Assembly (NCBI GenBank): GCA_963924555.1
Contig: OZ004583.1
Span: forward strand, 1,087,501 to 1,151,500
Length of the DNA stretch: 64,000 bases
Direction: 5' to 3'
Source: Crambe crambe
Lineage: Eukaryota; Porifera; Demospongiae; Poecilosclerida; Crambeidae
Under the pieces are notes generated by a model. The model saw nothing but the letters and a program-made list of their open reading frames with translations. It had not been told where the DNA came from and searched no databases. Below, one piece after another: positions 24,317 through 35,885 of this stretch (position 1 is its first letter; the number at the start of each line of letters is the position of its first letter). The position numbers were made by a program, and so were the translations under genes.

Positions 24317-25722
24317 CATAACAGTGCTGGGTCTACAGCTTCTAATGATAGCTTGATATTTAGTAAATAGCTAAAGACATTATTATTGCATATTATTTTC
24401 ACAATCTTGCAACCCATTCAGGCACTTATGATGTACAAAACATTACTCTTCACTCCACGATGGTACCGGGAAGAGTGAGAGTCGATGTGCACTTTATAAG
24501 GAACTCACTAGCTAGAGGATGTCTTCTTATTTTGTCCCAAGCACAATATACAGGCTATTTTGCCATCAAGAAAGAGAGTGGAAGGGAAATACAAAGTACA
24601 CACATTGAAAACTTGTCTGAGGGAGAGTACACTGTCCGAGGTTATGACATGGAAAGTGATGGTCTTCCTTACCATCCAACACCAGCAGTCGTCCATTACT
24701 TCACCATACACAGAGGATCAACGTTACAGAATCAAAGTGAATGCATGATTGCTAATCCTCATATTTTTGCTGCATGGAGGTGCCAGTAATATTTGCATAA
24801 ATTATACACTGGCCATGGAATATGCACATGTACATGTGGTGTTGCATCCAGTGAATGACTTGAGTAGCATCACTGTCAAGAATATCAACTTTACTTCACA
24901 GCAAGAATACTGCATTCATGTTGGTGGTGAAGACATTTTCTCTGTTGTGGTATTTGAGTGGACAAGTAATAGTTTTCAGCCTACAACTGTCGTCAATGTT
25001 TCTACCTTTTATCAACCAATTGCAACATCAACTAGAGTTGAGGTTCCCACCAGAAATGAACCAGGTGAGTTAGCTATCACTGCATCCACTGATAATTCTA
25101 TAAATAGTTATAGCAACTCTTCAAATTGAAATCAAAACATGCATCATAGTTATCAAAACATTCAGTGACCTGAGATATGCAGGGCAAGCTTAAAATGAGC
25201 AGCTAATTATGTTTGTGTATATGTGTGATGTATGTGTGTATGCACACACATGTCACATGGCTCCCTCCTTTCATCCTCTTATACATGTGTACAAGTGATA
25301 CTAGTTTAGGTATGCATTGATAACTGACTTTTTCATTGTTTAGAAATTTCTCTAATTCCTCACATTACTCTAGGTTAATTTTTTCCATTAATTTGCTTCT
25401 TTGCTTATCCATTCTTTACATGCATGCAGGTGTCAGTGGTGGATTTATTCTGCTAGTAATCTCCAGCTGTGCTGTACTGATCCTCCTTGCAATCAAAGTC
25501 AAATATTTTGCACCTAAAATGAAGAGGGAAGGTATATGGTGCCACCTCTATTTGAGCTAATAGTTTTCAATTATCTGTACATTTATAGAATCCAATGTGG
25601 ATCATGAAGATGTGGTAATGAATGAAGAAGATGTGGTAATGAATGAAAATATGGCTTATGATGTACCTAAAGAATGTTCACATGACTCCACAGGTTCTGT
25701 CATTTATGAGTATATTGACTAA
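24317..25722 (+). pseudogene. Receptor A3: 5'-truncated, frameshifted copy of A4
   Basis: Homology to A4 begins inside an exon at about 24317, directly after the minisatellite. Signal peptide, Ig and first FN3 exons are absent. Remaining exons: 24317-24362, 24422-25064, 25344-25373, 25430-25531, 25589-25722. Relative to A4 and A5 there is an extra GCAT at about 24772-24775, which shifts the frame and leads to a stop at 24787. The donor after the 30-base microexon is GTTAAT where A4 has GTAAGT. The tail is intact (MAYDVPKECS, SVIYEYID). The truncation and frameshift make it a pseudogene. Confidence 0.85.
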
Positions 25723-26376
25723 AATTAATACCAGTAAAACTCATTTTTGTTATTGTCGTTGTGTTGCTACTTTTATTAGTTTAATTCTTATATCTGAATC
25801 AAGTTTAGATGCTTTCTTAATAGCATAAGTGTGTCCAACTGCTTGCAAACAGACATAAAGACTCAAAATTGCATGTCGTTGCAAGCAGTCAGTGCATGCC
25901 TTATATGTTTTAATTAACTATCATTGAAACTAAAACAATTCCCAAATGCCTGAAGATGGACACATGTATGAAGATGATGTAAACATTATATTCATGATCC
26001 ATAATCTCTAATGGAAACAGTTCATATTTAGGTTATAGCTTAGAAATACACTCTCTTGATATTTTCCTATGATATACCCATGCATGATGTAATTCAGAAC
26101 CCAAAGAATGATTGTTGGCAGAATGGAGTACACAAGTCACTATAACTTATCAAGCATTAATCTTGGTGGAAACTCCATTAAATAAGGGTGGTTTATTCTT
26201 TCTGTTGCATGCTTCGTGCAATCATGCATAACCCATACGTATGTGTATCTCACAAATAATAATATAATGATGATGTGATCACGTGAGAGATACCAAATCA
26301 TATAAAACCACACCCTATTCAATTTCTATTCACAAAAGCCTGTGCATGCATCTATATAGTGAGCATGATAACAGTT
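25723..26376. other. Duplicated spacer upstream of A4, with promoter
   Basis: About 650 bases nearly identical to 29063-29716, differing by only a few bases. No gene was seen. TATAAAA at 26301-26307 is a likely TATA box, 76 bases before the A4 start codon. Confidence 0.7.
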
Positions 26377-29062
26377 ATGGATAGCATCCAGTTTTATCTA
26401 TTACTTGCAGTAGTGGTTGGTATCTGTCACTCTTCTACATCTAATGGTAAGTTTTAATAATGCATGATTTTTAACTGCTATAATTCCATGGAGCGTTGGC
26501 CATCCATCCATGCTATAGCTTTAATACTAACAGGAACCACTGTTAGTTACTAGCAAAGGTAAAAGGTATCTTAATCAACACTTTCTAATGCAGAGTTCAC
26601 TGTTTCTCCTCAATCAGTGAACGTCACAGAAGGATCAAAGGCATCATTTTATTGTCGCTTTGAAGGAGCAGTGGCTATCATCTGGCATCTCAATGGAACT
26701 CCAATCAATAACCTACCTGAAACATTAAGAAATCTGTCTAACATAACTAGAGGAGAAGAATTCTACTCTGATGGCAAGTTAGTTGGCTACCTCCGTATGA
26801 TTGCAGAGCCAATTATGAATAATAGTAGAATTCAGTGCATAGGAATACTAGCCAGTAATAATCGCACACACAGTGAACCTGCTCTACTCTTAATACAAGG
26901 TAATAGCACAAGCTCGCTAGCTATATTTATTATGAAGTTGTCTTTCTTTTTCTGAAGGCGAATTAATAGTAAATGATTTAACTGTTGAGATTGCTACAAT
27001 TAATTCACTACTAATTCAGTGGAGAGCTCCTTTTTCTCTTATCATCACATCACCTAATTCAAATATTGAAGTAACATATTGTGTGGACGTGTACAACAGC
27101 ACTGACCAGACATTGAAAATATCCATTTGTGGACTTAATGAGACACAGTACAGATATGAGGCAATGTCAGATCCAAGTCCCTGTGATGGTGTGGATATCA
27201 ATGTCATTCCTGTCAACAGTGCTGGAAATGGTTCCAGTAATCATATTATAGGAACCTTTTTTGACGGTATGATATTAAAACATGTTATAGTACATGCCAC
27301 TATCAACTAGCTATATCATACAGAACCTGATCCTCTCATGTTATCAGAGTTTGGTCACAATGTTACACGTACTTCAGAAAATGGGATTTCAATTGGAGTT
27401 GGTGTAAGAAGCATGCAGTATATAGTGTAGCTAGTGTTAGCTAGCTAATAGTGTAGTCTATATAGTGTACCTATACATGATGATTATGTTTGTGATATCA
27501 TAGGGTTTGATCATGGATGTTTGTTATTGCTCTGCCTGTGTAAGACTGCTGAATGGAGAACTCAGTACCAAAATGTGTTTCAATGCTTCATGTGATGATA
27601 ATCAGATATCCCTTTTCATAAACAGTTTGGAGTGGAATCAGATGTACTCTATGACTATAACATTGCATAACAGTGCTGGGTCTACAGCTTCTAATGATAG
27701 CTTGACATTTAGTAAGTAGCTAAAGACATTATTATTGCATATTATTTTCACAATCTTGCAACCCATTCAGGCACTTATGATGTACAAAACATTACTCTTC
27801 ACTCCACGATGGTACCGGGAAGAGTGAGAGTCGATGTGCACTTTCTAAGGAGTTCACTAGCTAGAGGATGTCTTCTTATTTTGTCCCAAGCACAATATAC
27901 AGGCTATTTTGCCATCAAGAAAGAGAGTGGAAAGGAAGTGCAAAGTACACACATTGAAAACTTGCCTGAGGGAGAGTACACTGTCCGAGGTTATGACATG
28001 GAAAGTGGTGGTCTTTCTTACCATTCAACACCAGCAGTAATCCACTATTTCAGCATACACAGAGGATCAACATTACAGAATCAAAGTGAATGCATGATTG
28101 CTAATCCTCATATTTTTGCTGGAGGTGCCAGTAATATTTGCATAAATTATACACTGGCCATGGGATATGTATATGTGGTGCTACATCCAGTGAATGACTT
28201 GAATAACATCACTGTCAAGAATATCAACTTTACTTCACAGCAAGACTACTGCATTCATGTTGGTGGTGAAGACATTTTCTCTGTTGTGGTGTTTGAGTGG
28301 ACAAGTAATAGTTTTCAGCTCACAACTGTCGTCAATGTTTCTACCTTTTATCAACCAATTGCATCATCAACTAGAGTTGAGGTTCCCACCAGAAATGAAC
28401 CAGGTGAGTCAGCTATCACTGCATCCACTGATAATTCTATAAATAGCTATAGCAACTCTTCAAATTGAAATCAAAACATGCATCATAGTTATCAAAACAT
28501 TCAGTGACCTGAGATATGCAGGGCAAGCTAAAAATGAGCAGCTAATTATGTTTGTGTATGTGTGTGATGTATGTGTGTATGCACACACATGTCACATGGC
28601 TCCCTCCTTTCATCCTCTTATACATGTGTACAAGTGATACTAGGTTTAGGTATGCATTGATAACTGACTTTTTCATTGTTTAGAAATTTCTCTAATTCCT
28701 CGCATTACTCTAGGTAAGTTTTTTCCATTAATTTGCTTCTTTGCTTATCCATTCTTTACATGCATGCAGGTGTCAGTGGTGGATCTATTCTGCTAGTAAT
28801 CTCCAGCTGTGCTGTACTGATCCTCCTTGCAATCAAAGTCAAATATTTTGCACCTAAAATGAAGAGGGAAGGTATATGGTGCCACCTCTATTTGAGCTAA
28901 TAGTTTTCAATTATCTGTACATTTATAGAATCCAATGTGGATTATGAAGATGTGGTAATGAATGAAGAAGATGTGGTAATGAATGAAAATATGGCTTATG
29001 ATGTACCTAAAGAATGTTCACATGACTCCACAGGTTCTGTCATTTATGAGTATATTGACTAA
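26377..29062 (+). CDS. Receptor A4: Ig + FN3-like receptor with ITIM-like tail
   Basis: Exons: 26377-26446 (signal peptide MDSIQFYLLLAVVVGICHSS), 26594-26899 (Ig; SFYCRF, IIWHLNG, IQCIG), 26958-27266 (FN3-like; TYCVDVYNST, VIPVNSAGNGS; preceded by a 58-base intron), 27324-27403, 27504-27711, 27771-28403, 28684-28713 (30-base microexon), 28770-28871 (helix GGSILLVISSCAVLILLAI), 28929-29062. Exon 27771-28403 fuses two modules that are separate exons in A1 and A2. The tail has duplicated DVVMNE, MAYDVPKECS and terminal SVIYEYID; VIYEYI matches the ITIM consensus, and YDVP is a YxxP site. This is the only complete member of the A3-A4-A5 duplication with the standard tail. Confidence 0.85.
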
Positions 29063-29716
29063 AATTAATACCAGTAAAACTCATTTTTGTTATTGTCGTT
29101 GTGTTGCTACTTTTATTAGTTTAATTCTTATATCTGAATCAAGTTTAGATGCTTTCTTAATAGCATAAGTGTGTCCAACTGCTTGCAAACAGACATAAAG
29201 ACTCAAAATTGCATGTCGTTGCAAGCAGTCAGTGCATGCCTTATATGTTTTAATTAACTATCATTGAAACTAAAATAATTCCCAAATGCCTGAAGATGGA
29301 CACATGTATGAAGATGATGTAAACATTATATTCATGATCCATAATCTCTAATGGAAACAGTTCATATTTAGGTTATAGCTTAGAAATACACTCTCTTGAT
29401 ATTTTCCTATGATATACCCATGCATGATGTAATTCAGAACCCAAAGAATGATTGTTGGCAGAATGGAGTACACAAGTCACTATAACTTATCAAGCATTAA
29501 TCTTGGTGGAAACTCCATTAAATAAGGGTGGTTTATTATTTCTGTTGCATGCTTCGTGCAATCATGCATAACCCATACGTATGTGTATCTCACAAATAAT
29601 AATATAATGATGATGTGATCACGTGAGAGATACCAAATCATATAAAACCACACCCTATTCAATTTCTATTCACAAAAGCCTGTGCATGCATCTATATAGT
29701 GAGCATGATAACAGTT
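29063..29716. other. Duplicated spacer upstream of A5, with promoter
   Basis: Near-identical second copy of 25723-26376. TATAAAA at 29641-29647. No gene was seen. Confidence 0.7.
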
Positions 29717-32700
29717 ATGGATAGCATCCAGTTTTATTTATTACTTGCAGTAGTGGTTGGTATCTGTCACTCTTCTACATCTAATGGTAATTTTTAATAA
29801 TGCATGATTTTTAACTGCTATAATTCCATGGAGCGTTGGCCATCCATCCATGCTATAGCTTTAATACTAACAGGAACCACTGTTAGTTACTAGCAAAGGT
29901 AAAAGGTATCTTAATCAACACTTTCTAATGCAGAGTTCACTGTTTCTCCTCAATCAGTGAACGTCACAGAAGGATCAAAGGCATCATTTTATTGTCGCTT
30001 TGAAGGAGCAGTGGCTATCATCTGGCATCTCAATGGAACTCCAATCAATAACCTACCTGAAACATTAAGAAATCTGTCTAACATAACTAGAGGAGAAGAA
30101 TTCTACTCTGATGGCAAGTTAGTTGGCTACCTCCGTATGATTGCAGAGCCAATTATGAATAATAGTAGAATTCAGTGCATAGGAATACTAGCCAGTAATA
30201 ATCGCACACACAGTGAACCTGCTCTACTCTTAATACAAGGTAATAGCACAAGCTCGCTAGCTATAATTATTATGAAGTTGTCTTTCTTTTTCTGAAGGTG
30301 AATTAATAGTAAATGATTTAACTGTTGAGATTGCTACAATTAATTCACTACTAATTCAGTGGAGAGCTCCTTTTTCTCTTATCATTACATCACCTAATTC
30401 AAATATTGAAGTAACATATTGTGTGGATGTGTACAACAGCGCTGACCAGACATTGAAAATATCCATTTGTGGACTTAATGAGACACAGTACAGATATGAG
30501 GCAATGTCGGATCCAAGTCCCTGTGATGGTGTGGATATCTATGTCATTCCTGTCAACAGTGCTGGAAATGGTTCCAGTAATCATATTATAGGAACCTTTT
30601 TTGACGGTATGATATTAAAACATGTTACAGTACATGCCACTATCAACTAGCTATATCATACAGAACCTGATCCTCTCATGTTATCAGAGTTTGGTCACAA
30701 TGTTACACGTACTTCAGAAAATGGGATTTCAATTGGAGTTGGTGTAAGAAGCATGCAGTATATAGTGTAGCTAGTGTTAGCTAGCTAATAGTGTAGTCTA
30801 TATAGTGTACTTATACATGATGATTATGTTTGTGATGTCATAGGGTTTGATCATGGATGTTTGTTATTGCTCTGCCTGTGTAAGACTGCTGAATGGAGAA
30901 CTCAGTACCAAAATATGTTTCAATGCTTCATGTGATGATAATCAGATATCCCTTTTCATAAACAGTTTAGAGTGGGATCAGATGTACTCTATGACTATAA
31001 CATTGCATAACAGTGCTGGGTCTACAGCTTCTAATGATAGCTTGATATTTAGTAAATAGCTAAAGACATTATTATTGCATATTATTTTCACAATCTTGCA
31101 ACCCATTCAGGCACTTATGATGTACAAAACATTACTCTTCACTCCACGATGGTACCGGGAAGAGTGAGAGTCAATGTGCACTTTATAAGGAGTTCACTAG
31201 CTAGAGGATGTCTTCTTATTTTGTCCCAAGCACAATATACAGGTTATTTTGCCATCAAGAAAGAGAGTGGAAAGGAAGTGCAAAGTATACACATTGAAAA
31301 CTTGTCTGAGGGAGAGTACATTGTCCGAGGTTATGACATGGAAAGTGATGGTCTTCCTTACCATCCAACACCAGCAGTCGTCCACTACTTCACCATACAC
31401 AGAGGATCAACGTTACAGAATCAAAGTGAATGCATGATTGCTAATCCTCATATTTTTGCTGGAGGTGCCAGTAATATTTGCATAAATTATACACTGGCCA
31501 CGGGATATGCATATGTAGTGCTGCATCCAGTGAATGATTTGAGTAACATCACTGTCAAGAATATCAACTTTACTTCACAGCAAGAATACTGCATTCATGT
31601 TGGTGGTGAAGACATTTTCTCTGTTGTGGTATTTGAGTGGACAAGTAATAGTTTTCAGCCTACAACTGTCGTCAATGTTTCTACCTTTTATCAACCAATT
31701 GCAACATCAACTATAATAGTTGAGGTTCCCACCAGAAATGAACCAGGTGAATTAGCCATCCACAGGGCCGGTGTCAAAGTCACGGATGACTCCCCCCGGA
31801 AAATGACTCCCCCAGTCATTCCTGCCTAAGGCATAAATGACTCCCCCCTGGTGAAAATGACTCCCCACACGGTCATTCCTGCCTTGGCGCCTGATCACAA
31901 TAAATCATGTAGCTAGCTAATTTATCTCAGGAAGAAGTTGATGCTGAAGATGATGATGAACCTGTGGGACAATTTTTATGTATAGCTATATAGCTGGCTA
32001 GCAACAAAAATGATGTCATGGATTTACTGCTCCTGTCAGATTCTGCATATTGTGACTGCCTGCATGATGCCAGAGATATGGTGGAATGTGAAGATTGCTT
32101 GAACTGGTTTCACCAAAACTGTGCATATTTTATTATAACTGTCCTTTGTGTAAGCACTATATATGATGCATCTTCCTTTGAACTTTAATGCATGCATATT
32201 CTGGTAGTCATTCATGCCTAGGATGGAATGATTCTCTTCCATGGCTATAGATTTTCAGGGAGTCATTCATGCCTAGTATGAAATGACTCCCCTTCAATCA
32301 TGCCGAGGATGAAATGATTCCCTTCCATGGCTATTAATTTTTCAGGGAGTCATTCATGCCTAGGATGAAATGATTCTCTTCCATGGCTATAGATTTTTCA
32401 GGGAGTCATTCATGCCTAGGATGAAATGACTCCCCTGGAGTCATTCATGCCGAGGATGAAATGATTCCCTTCCATGGCTATAGATTTTTCAGGGTGTCAT
32501 TCATGCCTAGGATGAAATGATTCTCTTCCATGGCTATAGATCTTTCAGGGAGTCATATATGCCTAGGATGAAATGACTTCCTTCCATGGCTTTTTCAGGC
32601 AGCCATTCATGCCTAGGATGAAATGACTCCCCTTCCATTTAGGGAGTCATTCATGCTGAGGATGAAATGATTCTCTTCCATGTCTATTGATAATTCATGC

Positions 32701-35700
32701 CTGGCAATTCGCCTCGTCAATCTCCCCTCAAAACTGGTTCCCAAAAGGTCAGGATATTGTAATGGACCATTGTGCTACATACTAAGATTGTGCAGAATAA
32801 GGAGGTACCTAGTAATTATCCTCGTCAACTTCCCCTCAAAACAGATTATCTGCTACAGTTCGCTTCAAAATCAATAGTCAACTATAATAGCTACCAATCC
32901 AATATATATTATTGTAGAGAAAGATCCAAAGAAGATGAAAAATATAGTGCTGGGTGGGAAATGGATCTGTGATGAACATATCATCCTTGCTCAGCATATC
33001 TTGAAGATCCAATTTCCGAATATTGGTGGATTTCAGTCACCATTGCTCTGCCAAAACGATGCCTTGATTCCAGTTCAGAATGGTGAAACAATACGTATGT
33101 GTAGGTACATACATGCATAGGTAGCTATTATAGCTATAATTTGTTTTTCTCATGCTCAGGAAGAAGTGGATGCTGAAAATGATGAAACAATGGAATACAG
33201 GAATATGCTATACATACATGTTCCTCCTGTGCAGCAACAAAGTGGTATCGTGGATTGTGGAGTATTTGCGATAGCTTTTGCTATCCATGCAGCACTAGGA
33301 GAAAATGTGGGAGAGATTGAATTCCAGCAGGAAGAAATGAGGAGCCATCTTTCTAAATGTTTATGGAAAAAAAACGTTTTCTCCTTTTCCAAAGTTGGGG
33401 GAAAGGGGGCATAGGGATAATTACTTCCCCTGTCGGATTCTGGAGTTATACTGTGACTGCCTTATGCCAGAGACATATGGCAACATGGTTGAATGTGAAC
33501 ATTGTTTTAATTGGTTTCACCAAGACTGTGTAGATTATGACAATATATAGTGAAAAAATTTTGTGCCGTTCATGCAATCATAGCTAGCTTATCTTCTTAT
33601 CGTTATTATTGTTATTGTATCAGCTGTGTGAGAATGAACGTTAATGCATTCACAGGGAGTTATTTGCCCCTTTATAAGCAAGCATCATTTCTTCCCCCAA
33701 TCTATGCATGGATGGAATGGGAGCTATTTCACGAATGACTCCCTGAAAAATTTATATCCATGGAATACATCCTAGGTACAAATGACTCCCTGAACTGAGA
33801 TAAATGGACTCCACATACATGCCAAACTAGCTATAGGAGAGTCATCCTAGGCACGAATGACTCACAATGAAGTGAACTTGTACATGGAGTGGCACGAATT
33901 ATAGCTACAGCTACACCGGAGTCATAGCCATGGAAAGGGAATTATTTCATCCTAGGCACCAATGACTCCCTGAATTGAGATAGTTGGACTACATGATTGG
34001 AGTCATAATAGCCATGGAAGGGGAGTCATTTCATCCTCGGCACCAATGACTCCATGAATTAAGATGACTGGACAGTCATGATAGCCATGGAAGGGGAGTC
34101 GACACATCCTACAGGCATGAATGACTCCCTATCCAATAACTCCCTGAAAATCTTGCCTAATGCCTGGCTATAGGATGAAATGACTCCCCTTCCATGGCTG
34201 TCATGACTCCAACTATGCATGCATGGGGGGAGTCCATCTATCTTGATTCAGGGAGTAATTTCTTCCTAGGCACAAAAGATTCCATTCACTCAATTTCATA
34301 AGCAACTATGGTATAAATCCTTGACCTATTATGATTTTGCATGCAGCAATGCAATGAATTGGGACTGGTGAGTCTTTTTTCAGGGGCAGACAAGTCAGAA
34401 ATGACTGGGGAGTCACTCAGACCTAGGCGTGAGTGACCGGGAGTCATCCACGCCTAGTCAAGAGTGCTCGGAACTGGGGAGTCATTTTTTCCAGGGGGGA
34501 GTCATTATAGACTAGTCAGAAATGACCGGGGAGTCACTCAGACCTAGGCGTGAGTGACCGGGAGTCATCCACGCCCAGGCATGAGTGACCGGGAGTCATC
34601 CACGCCTAGTCAGGAGTGACCGGGGAGTCATCGCCGAGGGGAGTCACCGCTGACTATGACACCGGATCCAGGATTTTTAGATAGGTGGGGTTGCAGGACT
34701 AGGAGCACACACACTGGGCCATGGGGAAGGATGCAAGTTATTTGGAGGATCCATGTTGACTTCACTTGTGGGCTGCCACTTTTTGAGCATTCGCTTCATA
34801 ATGCACAAATTAGATCCAAGAAATCCACCAAATCTCCCTCCAAACCTGTATACATAGACTGTTTCTTTCTTGACCATAACCTTAGATGATGATGGCTGTA
34901 GTAACCAGTTAGCTCATATATGTTCCTCTAATTATACTACTTTAGAGCAGAAACACAAGAAAAATAGATAGATACGGCTAGGCATGGTCAAATTGCACTA
35001 GCTATAGAGCTATAGTGTATCATTTTATCTACAGGCTTAGCTTGGGAACAAAAGGGGGGGGCCTCAACCCACCCCTGGATCCAGCCCTGCATCCATGCAG
35101 CTATGTAACTATACACATATCTACATATCACAACATAGAGACAAATAGGGTGTTATTTAGACCTCTATTATTGTAATGAACCCTCATCTCTTAATCATTC
35201 TTTCACTGTATATATAGGTACTGACCCAACAATAATAACTGCAGTTGGAGTTGTATCTGGAGCTGCAGTGATGATAATGGCAATAATACTGGTAACAATA
35301 AAGTGTAAATATCTCCCCAAAATTCACACTTCATCTTCCAAAAAGACTCAATTGAGATCAACTCTTACAGCAGTAGAATACCCCTTTCATTCAACACTTG
35401 ATATAACAGACCCTCAGTACGAAAGTATAGATGTAATTATGATTAATCCTGTACAGCAAAATGAGCAGCCCCAAGAATCTGATTACATTAGTACTGTTGA
35501 GTCACATGCTACACTATATGCCTCAGTGCAGGAGAACACTCATACACGATCATATAAAGATAATTTCCATAATACTATGTATTCAGCAGTACAGAAGCAG
35601 TCCATAAGTGCCAGAATGAAATCTCACAAAACTGAAACCCCAGAATGTGCTTCAGTGCAGAAGAAACAGTGCTCTTCTGATGCCTCCCACACTTACTCAG

Positions 35701-35885
35701 TGGTGACTAAGAAGTTTACAAAACCTAAAGTAAGATGTGAATTGGAAATGGATGACCATGTGTATGCTCAAGTGAACAAAACAAAGTCAAAAACTTCTCC
35801 TATCAACCTAGAAATGACCGACCACTGCAGCAATGGAGTTGATGAAAAGGAAGAAGAATCAAACCAGGTGCATCTCCTGCAATAA
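29717..35885 (+). CDS. Receptor A5: A4-like ectodomain with a different, multi-ITSM tail
   Basis: Exons 29717-29786, 29934-30239, 30298-30606, 30664-30743, 30844-31051, 31111-31745 copy A4 almost base for base, with no frameshift seen. The next acceptor in phase is at 35217, after a 3.5 kb transposon-filled intron. Exon 35218-35885 encodes a new transmembrane helix (TAVGVVSGAAVMIMAIILVT) and a ~200-residue tail. The phase across the junction is correct (CCA G|GT). Tail tyrosine motifs: PQYESI, DYISTV, TLYASV, TMYSAV, HTYSVV, HVYAQV. TLYASV and TMYSAV fit TxYxxV (ITSM). Two donors are weaker than in A4 (GTAATT after exon 1, GTAAAT after 31051). The joining of ectodomain to this tail is inferred from phase and order; a cDNA would settle it. 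Confidence 0.65.
31772..34661. mobile_element. Inner TIR transposon with GACTCC subterminal repeats and Ulp1/PHD remnants
   Basis: The left terminus TGTCAAAGTCACGGATGACT matches the right terminus, whose reverse complement is TGTCATAGTCAGCGGTGACT. Both are flanked by CCGG, a likely 4-base target duplication inside the outer element. Large arrays of GGAGTCATTCATGCCTAGGA / TGAAATGACTCCCC units lie inside both ends (about 31785-32690 and 33720-34655). The middle carries protease and PHD-finger fragments. About 2.9 kb. Confidence 0.75.
31920..33550 (+). pseudogene. Ulp1-like cysteine protease and PHD-finger fragments of the inner transposon
   Basis: PHD-like pieces lie at 32035-32120 (YCDCLHDARDMVECEDC, then WFHQNC) and 33447-33548 (YCDCLMPE..NMVECEHC, WFHQDC). 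A Ulp1/SENP-type (C48) protease lies between: 32930-33118 (GGKWICDEHIILAQHILKIQ) and 33160-33411 (PPVQQQSGIVDCGVFAIAFA). QQSGIVDCG carries the catalytic Gln and Cys region; the HW segment with the catalytic His is missing. The order protease-PHD is typical of transposon proteins in sponges and cnidarians. The frames are split by gaps and stops, so it is probably inactive. The duplicated PHD end suggests internal duplication. Confidence 0.6.

Larger units (their letters stand above)
31763..35089. mobile_element. Outer TIR transposon, split by a second element
   Basis: The left end CAGGGCCGG at 31763 continues after the inner element as CCGGATCCAGGATTTTTAG at 34662. The right end, reverse-complemented, reads CAGGGCTGGATCCAGGGGTG. 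The flanks are CATCCA at 31757-31762 and CATCCA at 35090-35095, a perfect 6-base target duplication. Without its insert the element is about 440 bases, non-coding, hence a MITE. It lies in the last intron of A5. Confidence 0.7.

Noticed and set aside
31763-35089. A separate gene for exon 35218-35885 instead of receptor A5
   Set aside because: No signal peptide or start codon precedes the transmembrane segment, and the acceptor phase fits the A5 donor at 31745. Kept as A5, with the doubt stated there.
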